Shown in pieces: positions 59,330-64,000 of a DNA stretch of 64,000 nt. The notes beneath the pieces are model-generated. The model searched no databases and was not told the DNA's origin. It saw only the letters and a program-made list of their open reading frames with translations. Position 1 is the first letter of the stretch. Each line of letters starts with the position of its first letter. The stretch comes from Phyto melanocephala (Eukaryota > Arthropoda > Insecta > Diptera > Rhinophoridae): assembly GCA_941918925.1 (NCBI GenBank), contig OW799236.1:100394562-100458561 (forward strand), in the 5' to 3' direction. The translations under genes were made by a program, and so were the position numbers.

Positions 59330-61006
59330 AAACAAGTAAGAGCGCTATATTCGGCCGTGCCGAATCTTATATACCCTTCACAACGTGTAGTCATGCAATA
59401 ACAGTGGTTTGTGTCACCATTCATCCCATATGAAATACGTACATACATATAAAAACATACATATATAAAAACGTCCCATTGTAAAATTATAAATTCACGT
59501 ATGTATGTTAAAAAACAAAAAAAAAAAAATTTAAAAAAAAATTTAAAAAAATTAAAAAAAAAAATTATTATGTATATCTATATATATAAAAGTGAAACTC
59601 TGTGTGTGTGTGTGTGTTAGCTATAGACTCTAAAACTGCAAAACCGATCGGGCTCAAACTTTGGTAAGTTGTTGTACACATACCGGGGAGTGTTCATGGA
59701 TGCAAAAAAGTGGGCGGGGCCACGCCCATAAAAAATTAGTTATCAGTTTTAGCTACTTGCACTTGACCGATTTTGCTGAAACTTTGCACACATATCGAGC
59801 TGTCATGACTAAATAATTTCGTGATAAGAAAAGTGGGCGGGGCCACGCCCCTAAAAAAGTTTTAATTTTGAGGTACTTGCACTGGACCGATTTTTCTGAA
59901 ACTTTGCACACATATTGAGCTTTCATGGCTTTATAATTTCGTGATTGAAAAAGTGGGCGGGGCCACGCCCATAAAAAATTAGTTATCAGTTTTAGCTTCT
60001 TGCACTGGACCGAATTTTCTGAAACCTTGCAAACGTACTGAGCTATCATGACTTTACACTTTCCTCATTAGAAAAGTGGGCAGTGCCACGCCCATTAAAA
60101 AAAAGGTATCATTTTGAGGTACTTGCACTGGACCGATTTTTCTGAAACTTTGCACACATATTGAGTTGTCATGACTATACAGTTTCGTATTTAGAAAAGT
60201 GGGCAGTGCCACGCCCATAAAAAAAGGTATCATTTTGAGGTACTTACACTGGACCGATTTTTCTGAAACTTTGCACACTTATTGAGCTGTCATGACCATA
60301 CAGTTTCGTAATTAGAAAAGTGGGCACTGCCACGCTCATAAAGAAAAAGTTATAGTTTTTAGCCTTGCACTTGATATTCGATTAAAATTTAGAATGCGAT
60401 TAAAATTCATGAAGGGGCGTAGCAACGCGCGCCGGGATTGGCTAGTAATATATATAAAACAAAAAAAAAATAAAAAAATATTAAAAAAAAAAAAAACTTA
60501 AAAAAAAAATAATAATAAAAATATAAATAATATATTAAATAAAAAATAAAAAAAAAAATAAAAAAAAAATTTAAAAAAAAATTTTTTGGCTCAGCTGGGA
60601 TTCGATGCCACGTTTCTCTAACCAGTATACACGTTTGTATGTATGTATGTTGTTGTTGTAATGTTGTTTTTGTGAAAAAAAATAGAGGTGGTCGTGGGTT
60701 TTTGCTCATATCTCAGTTGTTTATGTACCGATGTTTCTGATTTTCAATACCGATCTACTCCCAAATATTTCTGATATTTTGATACCTTACCCGGGTCTAA
60801 CCTATGTCGGGGGGCTTCAAAAAGTTGATTTCAACATACACACGGACAGACGGTCAGACGGACAGACTGATAGAGCTTAATCGACTCCCCTATTCATAAG
60901 CTTTCAGAAAATATATACTTTATGGGGTCGGAAATGAAAATTGTAGAAATTTCACACGGAATGACAAACCTATATATACCCTTTTTCACTGTGTGAAGGG
61001 TATAAA
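59330..61006 (-). mobile_element. HINE-like element, class 1 (copy E), interrupted by a Helitron
   Basis: Left end AAACAAGTAAGAGCGCTATA, perfect hairpin ATTCGGCCGTGCCGAAT, TATACCCTTCACAACGTG. Right end: ACACGGACAGACGGTCAGAC block, ATATATACTTTATGGGGTC, GTGTGAAGGGTATAAAA. The interior matches copy D, including the T-arm-like motif GGCTCAGCTGGGATTCGATG at 60588..60611. The A/T-only stretch is split by the Helitron at 59577..60445; joined across the insertion it lines up with copy D. Without the insertion the length is about 810 bp, typical of class 1. Confidence 0.85.
59577..60445 (+). mobile_element. Non-autonomous Helitron (copy 4), nested
   Basis: Starts TCTATATATATAAAAGTGAA and ends GGGATTGGCTAG with the palindromic AACGCGCGCC just before, flanked by A (59576) and T (60446). 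It matches 4890..5638 closely at both ends, with a shorter (TG)n run and one more internal unit (about six). Units carry GTGGGCGGGGCCACGCCC or GTGGGCAGTGCCACGCCC. ORFs at 59753 and 60054 are frames through the repeats. Confidence 0.9.
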
Positions 61007-61080
61007 AAGAAGGCAAAAATGCGTTTACATCTGCTACGTTTACCAAAACATTTTGTAATCCAAGATCATAAAATCAATAT

Positions 61081-62044
61081 CACTGTTCAGCAGCAAAATC
61101 CTCCATTAAGTAAAACAGTGTGGACTATATGGATTTTGATGCGCTGAACTTAAATCCGTTGTCAGTTTTTTTTCATCAGATCGGGATTTTTTTTATGGGC
61201 GTGTTGAATAATTGCTTTATATTTTTTTTAATTCCATTTTTAAATTGAAAAATATTACGAATTTTGCACGAATGAATTTTAATGTGCTGAACTCAAATCC
61301 GTTGTCGGTTTTTTCCATCAGATCGGGATTTTTTTTATGGGCGTGGCATTTTTTCCCCCTAAATTAGTCAAGTACGGAGACATATTTTATCCTAACTCGA
61401 GAACCAGTCATCATAATTTTTAAAAGTAAAACACCAGAAGATGTGTAACAAAATTATATTTATTTTAATTGAATAAAATTGTTCTATCTCTTATAGTTTT
61501 GAAATCATTCAGAAATTAATGGAGAAAACAATTTTTTTTCGTGCAAAATTCGTAATATTTTTCAATTTAAAAATGGAATTAAAAAAATATAAAGCAATTA
61601 TTCAACATTTAGCACTTTCTTCTGAGAGCTACTTATCTTATTGATTTTATTGTCAACTAACCGCTGGTACCCAATATTGACCAAATATGTGTAATGCAGC
61701 AAACAACGTCAGAGTGGGCGCACTAAAGCGCCTTGTAGCAACAATGAATGTGAACTATTTACTTCTATCTATTTTCGTACAACAAAAACAAATAGAAGCA
61801 AAAAAATTTGCCAGATTGTAATTTTGTAGCAACGCCTCGCTACATTGAAAATCGGATGACTGGTTCTCGAGTTAGGATAAAATATGTCTCCGTACCTGAC
61901 TAATTTACGGTGAAAAATTTGTCACGCCCATAAAAAAAATCCCGATCTGATGGAAAAAACCGACAACGGACTTGAGTTCAGCGCATCAAAATCCATATAG
62001 TCCACATGGTTTTATTTAATGGAGGATTTTGCTGCTGAACAGTG
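61081..62044. mobile_element. Foldback element with rearranged long inverted arms
   Basis: Outer arms: left from CACTGTTCAGCAGCAAAATC, right ending GATTTTGCTGCTGAACAGTG. The right arm (61855..62044) pairs with the left arm only if 61204..61272 is skipped. That skipped segment (TTGAATAATTGCTTTATA...) is itself inverted at 61540..61605, and about 73 bp of the left arm (61131..61204) is repeated directly after it (61273..61345). Arms contain GATCGGGATTTTTTTTATGG and ACTCGAGAACCAGTCATC. No ORF or recognisable transposase is present. Confidence 0.75.
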
Positions 62045-62099
62045 TGTGTATGTTGGGATACCATTAAATGGTTTGTTTGTTTGTTTACGTTTTTTTTAT

Positions 62100-62756
62100 A
62101 TTTGTTAGACAATTTGTTTTATGTACGGCGTACCCAGTGAGGAGGGTTGGGACCCTCTGAGATATGCTTTATGGTGCTAGTCGGCAACTTTACTGGTCCC
62201 TACGGCTGTTACATAAATGGCTGTAAACTGCTTTATGTGCTGGTGGAATCATTGTTCCGTACTTAGAGCAAAGATCACTGATTTTTTCGTTCATCAAATG
62301 AACAACCACTATGCGCAGAAGCTATAGTTTCAACAAGAGGACGCAACATATCACACAGCTCGTGCCATAATTTATTTAATGAAGGAAACGTTTGGCAACC
62401 GCATGGTTTTACGTTTTGGACCAGACTAATTTTTGTGGGGATAAGTAAAATCGCTAGTCTACGCCGATATTTCCAAAACGATTGACCACCTGGAGGACAA
62501 ATTTAGCCGCTTTATTGCTGATATACGATATTAAAAAAATAAATGAGAAATCTAGGAAAAAGTTATCGAAGATTTGACCTCCAGATTAGATTACGTCCGA
62601 GCCAGCTGTGGCGGTCATGTGCAAGAAATCATGTATAAATTAAAATGCCAGAAGATTATTTTTCGAATAAAGTAAATTTTATTAGTTTAAAAAATTGTTC
62701 TTTTTGTTATTCCATTTAAAAATTCAATACCTCTATAAAAAAAAACACCCTTTACA
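62100..62756 (+). pseudogene. Tc1/mariner-type transposase relic with intact right end
   Basis: Segments in order: GNFTGPYGCYINGCK (about 62181-62225), FQQEDATYHTARAI and LMKETFGNRMVLRFGP (second catalytic Asp replaced by Glu-Asp shift, 62325-62420). A gap removes the third catalytic Asp region; then a broken DYFLWGYVKSLVYAD equivalent (62425-62475), and finally LDYVRASCGGHVQEIMYK. The right end AAAAAACACCCTTTACA followed by TA is the same terminal sequence as in 6834..7763, so the two belong to related families. The left end is missing, next to the foldback element. Confidence 0.75.
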
Positions 62757-62758
62757 TA

Positions 62759-63324
62759 TAAACGGTGTCTCAGTACAAATTCATTTTTTCATTTTTAAAT
62801 AAAAACATGAATTTGTTGAGATAGTAGTGATTTTTTTGTTCGTTTATAAAGAAGATGTCTCCCGATTAAGTATGGAATAAACCTTTCCGATGCAATTGCG
62901 CTTCAGCAATGAAGATGACTTTTTTGAAAATTGGATTGACATTTTTTTTCTCTATTACTCATTGATTAAACTGCCGGCGCTTTCCATGATCTGCTAGTTT
63001 GTTCGGCCCCGCTCTCGTTTTGCAAAAGACCAATCGATTTAATGATGCAAAGGAACCTTACTGTCCATTGCAGACCCAGTTTCTTCAAATTTGGTTGACA
63101 CATTAAGTGTAGGTACTTTCTGAACTGAAAAATTTTCAGAGTTTGCGAGCCGCCTCTACAGACTTTTCCAATTTTTTGTAATAAGTTTTCACAATCTTCA
63201 AGCTCTTTAGTTTTAATAATTGGAATAGATATACAATTGCTAAATTCCACAGTTGTCACTTGAAAAAAAAACAAATTTTACACTAAATTTTAAAAAAGTC
63301 CATTTTTACTGAGACACCCTTTTA
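62759..63324 (-). mobile_element. Tc1-like non-autonomous element with N-terminal transposase relic
   Basis: Ends TAAACGGTGTCTCAGTACAA and the inverse TTTTTACTGAGACACCCTTT then TA. The left end directly follows the TA of the neighbouring mariner relic. On the minus strand, KTKELEDCENLL and WTVRFLCIIKSIGLLQN resemble the paired-type helix-turn-helix of Tc1 transposases. In a second frame RAGPNKLADHGKRRQF corresponds to the GRPKKL motif between the two helix-turn-helix units. The catalytic domain is absent. The open frame 62966..63274 spans part of it. Confidence 0.55.
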
Positions 63325-63732
63325 TGAATTTTAAACTTTAAATTTTAGAAAAGCATAAAATTTTCTTTTTTAAATTTAAAACTTTAACACATGCTACATT
63401 TCCACTAATACTTGTAATTGTAACATTTGACAGACAAATCAATCCGAAAATAATACTCGTTTTAAAATTTTGCCATGAGAAAGAAAATGTAAAATGGGTT
63501 ACATTAAAGGTGAATTCACCCATTTGTTCTGAACAAAATTTTTTCCGGAGAATAACATTTTTTACTGAGAGTTTTCTGCAGAACGATTAACCCATTTAAG
63601 AAAATTTGTCCGAAAAAACAAAGCTGCCATATAATATAAAATGCAAACAGTTGTACAAAGTGGAAGCACCGCTAGCAAACTATGTAAATAAATACAAACG
63701 TAAATTATTTCATTAAAATATATGTGAAGAAA

Positions 63733-63843
63733 ATGTCGGATAGAAGAAAACTAAAATTATTATTTTTAATTGAAGTGCATAAAGTCAATTTGTTTGCAAA
63801 AGAAATTTATAAAAAAAAATCGAAAATAAAAAGAGTCGCTTCT
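63733..63843 (+). pseudogene. Harbinger transposase N-terminal fragment (copy 2)
   Basis: Begins MSDRRKLKLLFLIEVHKVNL and continues FAKEIYKKKSKIK as in copy 1, without the in-frame stop that follows there (AAA AAG instead of AAA TGA). It then passes straight into the inverted MADF gene at a deletion joint near 63840. The DDE domain is absent. Confidence 0.65.
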
Positions 63844-63973
63844 ATTTCATTCCATAAACCCTGTTTTAAATAATTATTTTTGTATGCACTATTGCTCATG
63901 TCATACAAACATTTTCTTCCTGGTTTTTTAATTCTTCTATTAATTTTTGAGCAATATTTTCATTAAATTCCAT
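63844..63973 (-). pseudogene. Harbinger MADF/Myb-like protein N-terminal fragment (copy 2)
   Basis: Minus strand from the ATG at 63973: MEFNENIAQKLIEELKNQE, then a KCLYDMSNSAYKNNYLKQG and LWNEIE segment, one residue different here and there from 53634..53768. It ends at the joint with the transposase fragment. Confidence 0.6.
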
Positions 63974-64000
63974 TTTAATTGTTAATTTTCGGCAAAAACA

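Larger units (their letters stand above)
63508..64000. mobile_element. PIF/Harbinger element, copy 2, runs off the window
   Basis: Left end AGGTGAATTCACCCATTTGT preceded by TAA (63505-63507). The order is inverted relative to 53381..54257: TTTTCCGGAGAATAA, GGAAGCACCGCTAGC, the transposase start, the MADF gene start in reverse, then the window ends. The middle is more deleted than in copy 1. Confidence 0.8.

Noticed and set aside
59753..60278. 98- and 74-residue minus-strand frames with CKVSEKSVQCK repeats
   Set aside because: Same cause: tandem Helitron units, not a repeat protein.

Overview
The window is 64 kb of very AT-rich DNA with no recognisable intact host gene, no rRNA or tRNA gene and no CRISPR array. 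Coding traces are broken eukaryotic DNA transposases (Tc1/mariner, pogo/Tigger, hAT, PIF/Harbinger). The rest is non-autonomous elements. The repeats (hairpin-ended elements carrying GACGGACA microsatellite blocks, Helitrons, a tRNA-derived SINE, TTAGGT-like short runs) point to a fly genome, most likely a calyptrate such as a blowfly or muscid. That is an inference from repeat style, not a database match. The window reads as an intergenic or long-intron 'repeat desert'.

The dominant family is a set of interspersed elements with shared ends. One end has a short hairpin (ATTCGGC-CGT-GCCGAAT) next to a TATACCC subterminal repeat. The other has a (GACGGACA)n block, a conserved ATATATACTTTATGGGGTC core and the inverted GGGTATA repeat. 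The layout resembles the dipteran HINE/DINE-1 (mini-me) type of Helentron-associated element, and I call the family 'HINE-like'. Strand is given so that the hairpin end is 3'. About seventeen copies or fragments occur, with at least three different interiors between the same ends, and one internal module lies in opposite orientations in different copies.

Layout: 1-9.8 kb, foldback MITE, HINE-like copies, a Helitron and a Tc1/mariner element rebuilt with long inverted ends. 9.86 kb, a small ORF that is the best candidate for host coding sequence. 10-20 kb, a pogo-like element, an old Helitron and long featureless AT-rich DNA. 20-25 kb, a 2.1-kb HINE-like element with a nested mariner remnant, then a HINE-like copy inverted relative to the one at 2.4 kb. 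27-32 kb, a dense nest: Helitron relic, HINE-like, hAT, pogo/Tigger and mariner remnants, the mariner split by a tRNA-derived SINE with a target duplication. 33-41 kb, Helitron, a 180-bp duplicated block, a repeat with a hammerhead-ribozyme-like core, a TAA-flanked MITE. 42-44 kb, a full-span hAT element with near-matching inverted ends and an 8-bp target duplication. 45-49 kb, MITEs and a mariner relic. 53-57 kb, a PIF/Harbinger element holding the starts of both its genes, a second copy of the hammerhead-like repeat, another MITE. 57-64 kb, HINE-like copies (one with a Helitron inserted inside), a complex foldback element, mariner and Tc1 remnants, and a second Harbinger copy running off the edge.

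Nothing suggests genes working together. The biology here is transposon invasion, nesting and decay. Family names rest on motifs, ends and target duplications read by eye.
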